Origin: FEN-1219 sp963713355
GTDB taxonomy: Bacteria > Pseudomonadota > Gammaproteobacteria > Steroidobacterales > Rariloculaceae
Length of the DNA: 64,000 nt
Reading direction: 5' to 3'
Assembly: GCA_963713355.1 (NCBI GenBank)
Contig: CAVQLK010000011.1
Span: 1,178,001 to 1,242,000, forward strand
Part shown: one piece after another, positions 15,844 through 24,183 of the stretch
How positions within the stretch are numbered: the stretch's first letter is position 1
Layout: every line of letters begins with the position of its first letter
The notes under the pieces: model-generated
The model's input: the letters and a program-made list of their open reading frames with translations, nothing else
Databases searched by the model: none
Told to the model about the DNA's origin: nothing
Translations under genes and position numbers: made by a program

Positions 15844-17888
15844 ACGGCGCAGCGCAACACCTCGGCCACGCTCCAGGCTTGCGCGACGCAGCCGCGCGGC
15901 GCATACGGCGGCTCCGCGTCGAAGATCTCGCTGATGCTGCCGACACAACCGTCGTCCAAGTGGTCCTCGAACGCCGCCAGGAACTGGACCGCCGTGCCCT
16001 CGTCGCCGGGAAAGGCGCGCCGCCACGCGTCGGCGAATGGCCCGAGCAGCCATGGCCACACGGTTCCTTGATGATAGGCTGCGTCGCGGCTGCGGAGGTC
16101 GCCATAGTACTTGGGACGATAGTCGGGGTGCTTCGGGCTCAACGTCCGCAGGCCGAACGGCGTCAGAAGCTCGTCGCGAACGATCTCGAGCACCGGTTGC
16201 CAGTACCGGGGCGCAAGCACGGGATGCGCCAGCGAGATCGCGATGACCTGGTTCGGCCGGCACGCCGGGTCGTCCCCGTTCTCGCCGTCAACGACGTCGA
16301 GAAGGTGGCCTGCGGGCTCGTGCCAAAACCGACGGTTGAACGACTCGCAGACGCGCGCGGCTTCATCGTCGAGACGCGCGGCGTCGCTGGCTTGCCCGAC
16401 ACTGCGATGCCAGTCGGCTAGGAGGCACAGTGCGTTGTACCACAGCGCGTTGATTTCGACAGTCTTGCCGCGGCGCGGTGTGACGACCCAGTCACCGACT
16501 TTGGCGTCCATCCACGTGAGCTGAAATCCCGGCGCGCCTTGGCGCAACAGGCCGTCGTGCGGATCTACGCCTATGCCGAAACGCGTGCCCGCAATGTGGC
16601 GGTCGACGACGTCGGCGAGCTGCGGCAGAAGCGTTTGGAGCAAAGCGCGATCGCCCGTGGCCGCGAGGTAACGATCGACGGCGTGGAACAGCCACAAGGT
16701 AGCGTCGGCCGTGTGATAGAGCCCATGGCTGTCGCCTTCGGGAAATAGATTCGGTAACAACCCATCGCAGATTGCACTGGCGAACGTCCGTAGTATTCCT
16801 TTTGCTTCGGCCGTGCGCCCCGTCAGCAGCGTGAGACCTTCGAGGCTGATCATGGTGTCGCGGCCCCAGTCCGTGAACCAGTGATAGCCCGCAATCACGG
16901 AACGTTCGTCGTCGCCGCCGGCGCGTACGCGCGCCGCGTCGGCGTAGCGGCCGACGGGCGTAACGACGAACTGGTCTGCCGCCAGCACGAGCTCGGCCGC
17001 CAATCCTTCGCGCGCTGCGGGATCGGCTCTCGCGATGCAGGCGAGCCGTCGATCGCGCTCGGCTGCGAGCGCCGTGCGCCATTCGAGCGCCGCAATGACG
17101 TCCCACGGCTCCGTCGACGCGACGATCGCGACGGGCTGCGCGGCCCGCAGCTCGAGCGCGAAGACACCGGGTGTCCAGGCGTTCGCTTTGTCCATGTAGC
17201 CGCGCGATTCCTCGACCGCATACCGCCGCTCGGGCCAAAAGGCCGACGGCTCGCCGAGCCACGCGTGAGTCGCATCGACGACGAGCCGCAGGGGGGGCAG
17301 CGTTCCGATCGTCAGCTCGTAGCCGGCGTCGAGCCGTGCAAGTGGCGGTCGTTCGTCGAGCGGGGCGTCTACCGGCGCGTCGTGCGAGCGGTGGTGCGCG
17401 GCGAGCGTGACGTCGAGGCGCGCAAAGTCGGCGCCGCCCGCGAGCTCGTAAACCACATGAACGGTGTTCTGCCCATGCGGCATCACGATGCGTTTCTCGA
17501 CGACGACTCCGCCGAAGTCGTAGCGCCAGACGGGCAAGCCCGCGTCGAGCCGGAACTCGTCGATCGGCACCTGCGCGGTGTCGTCGACCGTGCGCGCAGT
17601 GAGCTGGCCCACGCGCCGCCCGCCGACATAGAGCTCCTCACTGACGTCCGTGAGCAGAAGGCGGCGGCCGTACGGCGGCGGTAATGCGGCAATCAAGAGG
17701 CCGTGATAACGCCGCGACGGTGCGCCGCCAATCGTTCCGGACGCGTAACCGCCGAGACCGTTGGTGACGAGCCATTCGCGCGTCAGCAGTGCGGCGCGTC
17801 GTTCGGCGTCGACTCCGCGCAGCACGATACTGCGGATCGGGCAGCCGGTATCGGCGGCTGCCGTCACGTGCGAGCCGACGGCGCTCAT
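15777..17888 (-). CDS. Amylo-alpha-1,6-glucosidase / glycogen debranching enzyme (GH133)
   Basis: 703 aa from ATG 17888 (TTG 17921 possible; no clear ribosome site for either). The N-terminal GDE domain shows LTREWLVTNGLGGYASGTIG, APSRRYHGLLIAALPPP and LPHGQNTVH-like beta-sandwich sequence. The C-terminal (alpha/alpha)6 barrel has AGYHWFTDWGRDTMISLEGL (Asp catalytic motif), LFPEGDSHGLYHTADATLWL, ALWYNALCLLADW and YHQGTVWPWLLGPFADAW. It cleaves alpha-1,6 branches of glycogen-like glucans. Together with the neighbouring GH13 enzyme it suggests storage-glucan mobilisation. I found no sigma-54 element upstream. Confidence 0.88.
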   Translation of the reverse strand: MSAVGSHVTAAADTGCPIRSIVLRGVDAERRAALLTREWLVTNGLGGYASGTIGGAPSRRYHGLLIAALPPPYGRRLLLTDVSEELYVGGRRVGQLTARTVDDTAQVPIDEFRLDAGLPVWRYDFGGVVVEKRIVMPHGQNTVHVVYELAGGADFARLDVTLAAHHRSHDAPVDAPLDERPPLARLDAGYELTIGTLPPLRLVVDATHAWLGEPSAFWPERRYAVEESRGYMDKANAWTPGVFALELRAAQPVAIVASTEPWDVIAALEWRTALAAERDRRLACIARADPAAREGLAAELVLAADQFVVTPVGRYADAARVRAGGDDERSVIAGYHWFTDWGRDTMISLEGLTLLTGRTAEAKGILRTFASAICDGLLPNLFPEGDSHGLYHTADATLWLFHAVDRYLAATGDRALLQTLLPQLADVVDRHIAGTRFGIGVDPHDGLLRQGAPGFQLTWMDAKVGDWVVTPRRGKTVEINALWYNALCLLADWHRSVGQASDAARLDDEAARVCESFNRRFWHEPAGHLLDVVDGENGDDPACRPNQVIAISLAHPVLAPRYWQPVLEIVRDELLTPFGLRTLSPKHPDYRPKYYGDLRSRDAAYHQGTVWPWLLGPFADAWRRAFPGDEGTAVQFLAAFEDHLDDGCVGSISEIFDAEPPYAPRGCVAQAWSVAEVLRCAVYAARGASSSAIKRPSSARSRN

Positions 17889-17987
17889 CGGCGGCTGACG
17901 ATCATGGGTTCGTGCCCCCAAGCGCCGGCACCGGCGCCGCCGCGAACCGGCCGCGGCGAAGCCGCGACCGGTCCTCGATCGACGCTG

Positions 17988-18920
17988 CTAGAGCGCCTCC
18001 GTATCGTCTTCGTACTCGAACTCCGGCAAGCGCTGAAGCGACTCGGCGTCCATTGCGACGCGCAGAGTCGGCTCGTCGTCGGTGGAACGCTCGACGTTGA
18101 TCTGGGAAAGCGGTAGCGAGACGCGTTTCTCGCCAACGCCCGCCACGCCTCCGACCTGCAGCACCGCCCGCACGCTGTCAGCGCCTGCAGTCGAGATCAC
18201 GATGTCGTCGACCTCGCCGACCTTGTCGCCGCCGCTGCCGACGATCTCCGCGCCGAGCAGATCAGCCACGCGCTGTTGATTCAGCGACCCGGAGGCAGGA
18301 GTGGCGCTGCGCTGCCCGCCCGGAGCCGCCGGCTGCGTCGTGCGTGATTCCGCGCCAGCTTGCGGCGCGGCACCGCGGTCGCCCGCATCTCGATTGGCGT
18401 CGGCCGCGCTACGCTGGGCGGGCGTTGCGCTATTTCCGGCCGTGGGCCGGTCGAGCTGCACGGCCGGAGCAGCCGCGAGTTGCTCGCGCGTGCGGTTCGT
18501 ATAGAGCTCATCGCCGTCCGCGCTGATTTGAATCTCGTCGAATGGGAGCGCGATCAGCTTTTCGTCGGAACCGACGCCGCCGACCTTCGCGACGAGCTGC
18601 ATGTCTTGGCCCGGCGCAGCGCTGCGGATGATGTCCTCGACCTCACCCAAGTTGTCGCCGTTGCGGGCTTGCAACTCCATGCCGACGAGCTTGCTGACGC
18701 GTAACGGCTTGCTTTGCAGATACTGCTCCAGCATCTGCATGGACGTATCGCTGCGTGCGATCTCTGTCGACTGACGGGGCGTCGACTGGCTCGTTTGCGG
18801 CGGATTGGCATTCTCGCGCTCCGGCTCGCGCTGTTGCGCGTGACTACCGAGCGCCACGGCGATCGCGGTGGCGATGACGGCGACTTTGGGTTGCTTGCGC
18901 CAAAATTCGGAAACGCTCAT
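17988..18920 (-). CDS. Secreted protein with two PRC-barrel domains
   Basis: 310 aa. ATG 18920 is preceded by GAGGTGAG. The signal sequence is KVAVIATAIAVALGSHAQ. PRC-barrel 1 spans about residues 72-140 (RVSKLVGMELQARNGDNLGE, LPFDEIQIS) and PRC-barrel 2 about 215-290 (RVADLLGAEIVGSGGDKVGE, LPLSQINVE). A 75-residue Ala/Arg/Gln-rich disordered linker joins them. PRC-barrel proteins of this periplasmic type are frequent in stress regulons; their ligands are mostly unknown. The promoter is a divergent sigma-54 site shared regionally with the DUF1328 operon. Confidence 0.87.
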   Translation of the reverse strand: MSVSEFWRKQPKVAVIATAIAVALGSHAQQREPERENANPPQTSQSTPRQSTEIARSDTSMQMLEQYLQSKPLRVSKLVGMELQARNGDNLGEVEDIIRSAAPGQDMQLVAKVGGVGSDEKLIALPFDEIQISADGDELYTNRTREQLAAAPAVQLDRPTAGNSATPAQRSAADANRDAGDRGAAPQAGAESRTTQPAAPGGQRSATPASGSLNQQRVADLLGAEIVGSGGDKVGEVDDIVISTAGADSVRAVLQVGGVAGVGEKRVSLPLSQINVERSTDDEPTLRVAMDAESLQRLPEFEYEDDTEAL

Positions 18921-18984
18921 GACTCACCTCGTTTTTTGCCATCCAGGGGGGTGCGGCCTGGTGGCCGCGAAACGTGGCATCAAG

Positions 18985-19000
18985 TGCAAGACATATGCCA
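18985..19000 (-). promoter_or_regulatory. Sigma-54 promoter for PRC-barrel gene
   Basis: The minus strand reads TGGCATATGTCTTGCA, GG-N10-GC. Predicted start near 18974. The next element on the opposite strand begins 18 bp away. Confidence 0.82.
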
Positions 19001-19018
19001 GGAAAGTAGCCGCGGTCG

Positions 19019-19034
19019 TGGCACAGAGCTTGCA
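19019..19034 (+). promoter_or_regulatory. Sigma-54 promoter for DUF1328-metallothionein (katE) operon
   Basis: TGGCACAGAGCTTGCA, GG-N10-GC with TTGCA. Predicted start near 19045, 29 bp before ATG 19074. Confidence 0.85.
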
Positions 19035-19073
19035 GCCATGGACGTGAAGGTTGGGCAATAGGAGTGTCGACCC

Positions 19074-19238
19074 ATGATCTATTACGCGTTGGTGTTTCTT
19101 GTGGTAGCGCTCATCGCGGGGGTGCTCGGCTTTTCGGGCGTCGCCGGTACGGCTGCCAATATCGCTTGGATCCTGTTTGTCGTCGGCTTGGTGCTCGCGG
19201 TCGTCTTCTTCGTACGTGGCCGCGGATCGAGCATCTAG
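19074..19238 (+). CDS. DUF1328 (YtjA-like) small membrane protein
   Basis: 54 aa: MIYYALVFLVVALIAGVLGF, then SGVAGTAANIAWILFVVGLV and LAVVFFVRGRGSSI. The two membrane spans around a GVAGTAA-IAWI turn are the DUF1328 pattern. The ribosome site is weak (AGGAG about 12 nt upstream). These tiny inner-membrane proteins are commonly stress- or stationary-phase-induced; the function is unknown. The metallothionein GTG follows after 3 bp. Confidence 0.88.
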   Translation: MIYYALVFLVVALIAGVLGFSGVAGTAANIAWILFVVGLVLAVVFFVRGRGSSI

Positions 19239-19241
19239 ACC

Positions 19242-19418
19242 GTGACCGATCAGGGGCCGTGCGCCCATTCTGGCTGCTCCTGCGCAGTCCAGGAGCCGCA
19301 TGCAGTGCTGCGTGGCGGGAAAGCCTATTGCAGCGACGGCTGCGCGGCTGGGCAAGGCTGCGTGCACGGCAGCTGCAACTGCAGCCCGCGCGAAGATGCG
19401 GCGGCGGGTAGCAATTGA
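19242..19418 (+). CDS. Prokaryotic metallothionein-like protein (58 aa)
   Basis: GTG start 3 bp after the DUF1328 stop. The sequence has nine Cys and two His in a BmtA/SmtA-like layout: CAHSGCSC, then GGKAYCSDGCAAG, then CVHGSCNCS. The central GKxYCSxxCAxG is the signature of the prokaryotic metallothionein family. It should bind Zn(II) or other soft metals through a thiolate cluster and may buffer metals or thiols under oxidative stress. No ribosome site of its own is seen, so translation is probably coupled to DUF1328. The gene is short and GTG-started, so automatic calls may miss it. Confidence 0.82.
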   Translation: MTDQGPCAHSGCSCAVQEPHAVLRGGKAYCSDGCAAGQGCVHGSCNCSPREDAAAGSN

Positions 19419-19463
19419 CTACGCGGCGCTCGGAAGTGTCGCTGCGGGCGGCGTAGCCCGCGG

Positions 19464-19495
19464 GCTCCCGCGCGCGCACGAAGGCGCGCGGGAGC
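19464..19495. terminator. 12-bp perfect hairpin between metallothionein and katE
   Basis: Arms 19464-19475 and 19484-19495 (GCTCCCGCGCGC and its complement) with an 8-nt loop. No T-run follows, so it is not a classic intrinsic terminator. It could stabilise upstream mRNA or attenuate read-through into katE. Confidence 0.5.
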
Positions 19496-19517
19496 GACGG
19501 CAACGGAATTGCGATGA

Positions 19518-21656
19518 ATGGCGATTACGCGCAAGACGAAGAACGCCCTCGATGAGCCGGTCGAACGGCCCGCGAGCGCACGCTATGGGGACTTGGACGT
19601 CAAGCTCGGGACGGGAGGGGAAACCCATCAACGAGCGATAGACGATCACGAGCTGACGACCCAGCAAGGCACTCCGATAGCCGACGACCAAAACTCGCTG
19701 CGCGTCGGCCCGCGCGGCCCGGCGCTGCTGGAAGATTTTCAGTTTCGCGAAAAGCTTTTCCATTTCGATCACGAGCGAATACCCGAGCGCGTGGTGAACG
19801 CGCGCGGCTTCGGCGCGCACGGTTTCTTTGAAACCTACGAGTCGCTCGCCGACGTCACCAGCGCCGACCTTTTTCAGCGGGAAGGCGAGGTCACTCCTGC
19901 GTTCGTGCGGTTCTCGACGGCCATGGGTAGCCGCGGCTCATTCGATCTCGCGCGCGACGTGCGCGGTTTCGCCGTCAAGCTGTACACGCAACGCGGCAAC
20001 TGGGATCTGGTCGGCAACAACATGCCGGTGTTCTTCATCCAAGATCCGATCAAATTTCCGGATCTCGTGCATGCGGCGAAGCCGGCTCCCGATCGCGACT
20101 TTCCGCAGGCGCAGTCGGCGCACGACAACTTCTGGGACTTCATTTCGCTGATGCCGGAAAGCATGCACATGGTGCTGTGGCTGATGTCGGATCGCGGTCT
20201 GCCTCGGTCGTTCCGCTTCATGGAGGGCTTCGGCGTGCATACGTTCCGGCTCGTGAACGAGGCCGGTACGTCGACGTTCGTGAAATTCCACTGGAAGCCG
20301 AAGCTGGGCATGCAATCCGTGCTCTGGAACGAGGCCATGAAGATCAACGGGGCGGACCCGGACTTCCATCGGCGCGACCTCTGGGAAGCCATCGAGGCCG
20401 GCGACTTCCCCGAATGGGAGCTCGGTCTGCAGCTCTTCGGCGCCGATACTGCGGCGCTGCTCCCGTTCGATGCGCTCGACCCTACCAAGCTGATCACCGA
20501 GGAGCTCGTGCCGATTCGGCGAGTTGGGCGGCTCGTTCTCGATCGCAACGTCAAGAACGCCTTCGCCGAGACGGAGCAGGTGGCGTTCGGGACGCAGAAC
20601 ATCGTCCCAGGCATCGAGTTCAGCAACGATCCGCTCTTGCAGGGGCGCAACTTCTCGTATCTCGATACGCAGGTGAAGCGGCTCGGCAGCCCGAACTTTT
20701 CGCAGTTGCCGATCAATGCGCCGCAATGCCCGTTCCGCCATTTCCAGCAGGACGGAAACATGGCGGCGTTCAATCCGTCCGGCCGAGTCAACTACGCGCC
20801 TAACTCGTGGCTCGCCGGCCGCGGCGCCGCGGAAGCGGAGAGCGGAGGGTTCGTGTCGTACAGCGAGGACTTGAGCGGCGCCAAGATCCGCGCTCGTCCC
20901 GCGAGCTTCGCCGATCACTACAACCAGGCGCGGCAGTTCTACAGGAGCCAGACTGCGCTCGAGCGCCAACACATCGCCGCTGCGTTCGTTTTCGAGCTCA
21001 GCAAGGTCGAGACACCCGCGATCCGCTCGCGCGTCGTCGCGCACCTGCTGAACATCGACGACCGGCTCGCAATGAACGTCGCGGAAGGCCTGCGACTCGA
21101 GGCGCTGCCGGAAGCGGCGACACGCGTAGTGCCGCTGCGCCGCGATTTGCCCGAGTCGGCGTCGCTTAGCATCATGACGAGTGCGCCGCGCACCTTCAGT
21201 GGCCGCCGCCTCGGTGTGCTCGTCACCGACGGAGTCGACGGCAGCTTCTTGCGCCAGCTCGAGACAGAGTTCAACGACCTTGGCGGCACGGTCGAGCTCG
21301 TCGCGCCGGCGATCGGCGGCGTCAAGAGCGAGGACGGCGGCTGGATCGAAGCGAGCAAGACCCTCGCGACGGCGCCTTCGGTTCTGTTCGATGCGGTTGC
21401 GATCGTCGTCACCCCGCAAGCGAGCAAGGAGGTCGCGAAGAACCTGCTTGCATGCGCGTTCGTCGCCGACGCCTATGCCCACTGCAAGTTCATCGCCTAT
21501 ACGGCAGACGCTCGGCAGCTCCTCGAGCGCGCGCTCGCGGGCAGCCCGCTCGACGCCGGCTGCAAGCAGGTCGAGACGTCGATGGCCGCCGCGCAGTTCG
21601 CTACCCAGTGCGAGCAGGTGCGCTTTTGGGCGCGCGAGCCGATACTCGGCTTATGA
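19518..21656 (+). CDS. katE: Large-subunit (clade II, HPII-type) catalase with substituted active-site His
   Basis: 712 aa, the usual length of large-subunit catalases, including the C-terminal flavodoxin-like domain (FSGRRLGVLVTDGVDGSFLR). The haem pocket is largely conserved: DLVGNNMPVFFIQ (distal Asn) and NDPLLQGRNFSYLDTQ (proximal Tyr). The distal motif, normally RIPERVVHARG, here reads RIPERVVNARG: codon AAC at 19797-19799 replaces the essential His. In HPII this His is required for peroxide dismutation, so activity may be lost or altered. The ATG has only a poor ribosome site. The stop overlaps the M23 gene (ATGA). Family assignment is firm and catalytic competence doubtful. Confidence 0.9.
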   Translation: MAITRKTKNALDEPVERPASARYGDLDVKLGTGGETHQRAIDDHELTTQQGTPIADDQNSLRVGPRGPALLEDFQFREKLFHFDHERIPERVVNARGFGAHGFFETYESLADVTSADLFQREGEVTPAFVRFSTAMGSRGSFDLARDVRGFAVKLYTQRGNWDLVGNNMPVFFIQDPIKFPDLVHAAKPAPDRDFPQAQSAHDNFWDFISLMPESMHMVLWLMSDRGLPRSFRFMEGFGVHTFRLVNEAGTSTFVKFHWKPKLGMQSVLWNEAMKINGADPDFHRRDLWEAIEAGDFPEWELGLQLFGADTAALLPFDALDPTKLITEELVPIRRVGRLVLDRNVKNAFAETEQVAFGTQNIVPGIEFSNDPLLQGRNFSYLDTQVKRLGSPNFSQLPINAPQCPFRHFQQDGNMAAFNPSGRVNYAPNSWLAGRGAAEAESGGFVSYSEDLSGAKIRARPASFADHYNQARQFYRSQTALERQHIAAAFVFELSKVETPAIRSRVVAHLLNIDDRLAMNVAEGLRLEALPEAATRVVPLRRDLPESASLSIMTSAPRTFSGRRLGVLVTDGVDGSFLRQLETEFNDLGGTVELVAPAIGGVKSEDGGWIEASKTLATAPSVLFDAVAIVVTPQASKEVAKNLLACAFVADAYAHCKFIAYTADARQLLERALAGSPLDAGCKQVETSMAAAQFATQCEQVRFWAREPILGL

Positions 21657-22600
21657 GATTCCGTGCGCCACAGATCGCGCTTGCGGCAACCGCCGCGGCC
21701 GTCTTGCTGGCCGCGGGCTCGAGCACGCCATCGGGGCTGGATCGCCCGCTGGCGGCGAGCGACTCTGCAGCGCAGCCGCCTATGCCGCAAACCGTCGTGA
21801 GCGACGGCGAGCGTTGGATCCGTGCGACGCGCGCGGCGCTCGACGAGGCGACGCCCGTTCGCATGCCGTACGCCGAAGTCGGCCGGATCGCGGGCGCGGC
21901 CGCTTTCGCATTCGACGCCCTGAGCGGTCAGACGCTCGAGCTCACGCTCGAGCGAGGGGCGGCCGCCGGAACGCCGATCTACGTCGAGGTCTTCCGCGTC
22001 GTCCACGTGCTTGGCCAGGGGCTCCACGAACGGCTCACGGCGCTGCGTCCAAGCGCGTCGACGTTGCGGACACGGTTGCCCAGCGACGGGACCTATCACG
22101 TGCTCGTGCAGACGGACGCCGGCGGCGGCGACTACGGTCTGACGCTCGAGCTCGGCGCAGCTTTGCCGTTCCCCGTCGTCGGTGCTCAGGTCGATTCGAT
22201 CCGGAGCTTGTTCGGTGCTTCGCGCGATGACGGCCGGCGTCACCACGAGGGGGTCGATATCTTCGTGCGGCGGCTGACGCCCGTGCTAGCCGTTGCCGCG
22301 GGCCGTGCGATGCCGCGTCAGGACCCGCTGGGCGGCAACACGGTCTGGCTCAATACGCCGGGGACGTCCTACTACTATGCGCACTTGGACCGCGTCGCCG
22401 TGAAAGACCAGCAACGCGTGAAAGTTGGCGACGTGCTCGGCTACGTAGGCAATACGGGCAATGCAGACGGCATGCCGTCGCATCTGCACTTCGGCGTCTA
22501 TCGCTGGGGTAAGGAGCCCATCGACCCGCTGCCGCTGCTCGTGGGCCAACGCTTCGATCGGGAGCCTGCGGCCGCACTCCGGGCGGGCGCGGGGGGTTAA
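21653..22600 (+). CDS. M23-family (LytM) metallopeptidase, secreted
   Basis: 315 aa, coupled to katE by ATGA. The N-terminal signal is LAATAAAVLLAAGSS. A beta-rich domain spans residues 60-165. The C-terminal LytM domain has zinc ligands in HHEGVDIF (HxxxD) and SHLHFGVY (HxH), plus YYYAHLDRV. It probably cleaves peptidoglycan cross-links or acts as an LPS/cell-wall regulator. Placement after katE suggests a wall-repair role during stress. Its stop overlaps the stop of the opposite-strand 49-aa gene. Confidence 0.87.
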   Translation: MRFRAPQIALAATAAAVLLAAGSSTPSGLDRPLAASDSAAQPPMPQTVVSDGERWIRATRAALDEATPVRMPYAEVGRIAGAAAFAFDALSGQTLELTLERGAAAGTPIYVEVFRVVHVLGQGLHERLTALRPSASTLRTRLPSDGTYHVLVQTDAGGGDYGLTLELGAALPFPVVGAQVDSIRSLFGASRDDGRRHHEGVDIFVRRLTPVLAVAAGRAMPRQDPLGGNTVWLNTPGTSYYYAHLDRVAVKDQQRVKVGDVLGYVGNTGNADGMPSHLHFGVYRWGKEPIDPLPLLVGQRFDREPAAALRAGAGG

Positions 22601-22746
22601 TCGTCTCGTTCCGAGCCTTCGTTGCTGCCGGCGCCGACGTCGCTGCCACGATGGACCTGCTGCTGGCGCTGGCGGCGCGCCCGCTGCATCTCTTCCATCT
22701 CATCGAGGAAGCTGTCGATGTCGAACTCGATGTCGTAAATCCGCAT
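22597..22746 (-). CDS. Small hydrophilic protein (49 aa)
   Basis: ATG 22746 has GAGGG 6 nt upstream. It reads MRIYDIEFDIDSFLDEMEEM followed by an Arg/Gln-rich stretch and a Ser/Asp/Glu tail. It is highly charged, has no signal or Cys, and is likely helical then disordered. A perfect sigma-54 element lies 80 bp upstream, which strongly supports a real gene. No family is recognised. Stop codons of this gene and the M23 gene overlap (convergent). Confidence 0.7.
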   Translation of the reverse strand: MRIYDIEFDIDSFLDEMEEMQRARRQRQQQVHRGSDVGAGSNEGSERDD

Positions 22747-22825
22747 GGCCGCCCTCGTCTTGTTTGCTTCGTCGTTGATCGAGTGCAGGGAGTTGCCTCA
22801 CGGCGTTACCCCGTCGTTCTGATAA

Positions 22826-22841
22826 AGCAAACTCCGTGCCA
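22826..22841 (-). promoter_or_regulatory. Sigma-54 promoter for 49-aa gene
   Basis: The minus strand reads TGGCACGGAGTTTGCT, a perfect consensus match. Predicted start near 22816. The interval 22747-23045 otherwise holds only the divergent promoter at 23001-23016 and no gene. Confidence 0.9.
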
Positions 22842-23000
22842 CTGATCACGACCTACGAGGAGTTGTAAAAAGGCGACGCGTGTCTGTCGTGCGATCCCGC
22901 GCTATGCGTGGTTTCCGAGACAGAGCTCCGGCACGGTCGCACTACCGGATTTGCAAACTTTGCAACGCCGTTTGTCGGTCTCGATGCGCAAGGCTCGCGA

Positions 23001-23016
23001 TGGCATGCCGCTTGCT
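23001..23016 (+). promoter_or_regulatory. Sigma-54 promoter for SDR gene
   Basis: TGGCATGCCGCTTGCT, GG-N10-GC. Predicted start near 23027, shortly before GGAGG and ATG 23046. Confidence 0.85.
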
Positions 23017-23106
23017 GCAAGGAGGCACTGATACGGAGGCGAGCTATGGCGAAACCGAGAACCAAGCGCGCAGGTCCAGCACCGGCAGCCCGGCATCGAG
23101 GCGCGA

Positions 23107-23907
23107 ATGCAGCCGCAGCCGGAATTCATCCGCGAGGGGTACCGTGGGAACGGCCGCCTCGAGGGCAAGAACGCGTTGATCACGGGCGGCGACAGCGGCA
23201 TAGGGCGCGCCGTGGCCGTGCATTTTGCGGCCGAGGGAGCCGCCGCGATCGGCATCGTCTATCTCGATGAGCACGGCGACGCCGACGAAACGGTGCGGCT
23301 CGTCGCCGAGCACGGGGCAGAGTGCATTCCCATCCAGGGAGACATCACGCACTTGGACTGCGCACCGCGGGCCGTCGGAGATTTCATGCGCCGCACGGGG
23401 CCTGAGCTCGACATCCTCGTCAACAACGCGGCTGCGCAATGGCCTCAGGACAGCGTCGAGGAGATCGGAATCGAGCAACTCGAGCGGACGTTCCGAACCA
23501 ATATCTTTTCGTATTTCCTGTTCACGCAAGCTGCGTTGCCGCACATGCGTGCCGGCGGATCGATCGTGAACACGGCGTCCGTCACGGCTTATCGCGGCAG
23601 CCCGAAGCTCATCGACTACTCGGCGACGAAGGGCGCCATCACCACCTTCACGCGCAGCCTCGCGGGTTCGCTCGCGGAGCGCGGGATCCGAGTCAACGGT
23701 GTCGCGCCGGGACCGATCTGGACGCCGTTGATACCGGCTTCGTTCGACGCGGAGAAGGTCAAGTCGTTCGGCAAGGACACGCCGATGAAGCGGGCCGGCC
23801 AGCCGTCGGAAGTAGCGCCTTGCTACGTGTTCCTCTGCTCCGAGGACGCGTCGTACATGACGGGGCAAACCTTGCATCCGAACGGCGGAAGCTTCGTGGC
23901 GACCTGA
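23107..23907 (+). CDS. YghA-like short-chain dehydrogenase/reductase
   Basis: 266 aa from ATG 23107 (GAGG 5 nt upstream). Classical SDR: NALITGGDSGIGRAVA (TGxxxGIG cofactor loop), NNAA, catalytic S in VNTASVTAYRG, then YSATKGAI (YxxxK) and VAPGPIWTP. It belongs to the YghA/glucose-dehydrogenase-like group, typically stress-induced and about 290 aa. The strongest start signal is GGAGG-ATG at 23046 in another frame (MAKPRTKRA). The SDR frame upstream reads VQHRQPGIEARM, the family's usual N-terminus. One extra base near 23074 would unite them into 286 aa. The substrate is unknown. Confidence 0.85.
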   Translation: MQPQPEFIREGYRGNGRLEGKNALITGGDSGIGRAVAVHFAAEGAAAIGIVYLDEHGDADETVRLVAEHGAECIPIQGDITHLDCAPRAVGDFMRRTGPELDILVNNAAAQWPQDSVEEIGIEQLERTFRTNIFSYFLFTQAALPHMRAGGSIVNTASVTAYRGSPKLIDYSATKGAITTFTRSLAGSLAERGIRVNGVAPGPIWTPLIPASFDAEKVKSFGKDTPMKRAGQPSEVAPCYVFLCSEDASYMTGQTLHPNGGSFVAT

Positions 23908-23930
23908 CGCGGCCACCACGATCTCGAGCC

Positions 23931-23958
23931 CGGCCGGCGGCAAGAGCGCCGCCGGCCG
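23931..23958. terminator. Hairpin between convergent SDR and 52-aa genes
   Basis: Perfect 11-bp arms (CGGCCGGCGGC and complement) with loop AAGAGC. It sits 24 bp after the SDR stop and 18 bp from the opposite gene's stop. No strong T-run; probably a bidirectional terminator or mRNA stabiliser. Confidence 0.55.
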
Positions 23959-23975
23959 TCCACTTCCGAGCGCGC

Positions 23976-24134
23976 CTATTCTTGCGGCTCTTGTTCGTCT
24001 TCCTTGCGTGTGCGAGTGCTTTCCGGGGACTCCATGCTACCGCTGCCCGGCTTGCGGTCTCTGTTCCGCTGCCGATCCGTTCCTTGGTCGCCGCCCGGCT
24101 GTTGATCGCCGCGATTACGCTTGTCGTCAGGCAT
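23976..24134 (-). CDS. Small hydrophilic, probably disordered protein (52 aa)
   Basis: ATG 24134 has GAGGAAG 7 nt upstream. It reads MPDDKRNRGDQQPGGDQGTD, and the rest is likewise Arg/Asp/Glu/Gln/Pro/Ser-rich with no hydrophobic core. The composition is hydrophilin-like. It has its own sigma-54 element 50 bp upstream, in the gap after the DegP-like gene. No family is recognised; real expression is supported by promoter plus ribosome site. Confidence 0.68.
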   Translation of the reverse strand: MPDDKRNRGDQQPGGDQGTDRQRNRDRKPGSGSMESPESTRTRKEDEQEPQE

Positions 24135-24183
24135 GTCACTTCCTCTCTTGCTGTGGATGGGTCATCGAAGCAAGGCGGCAAGT

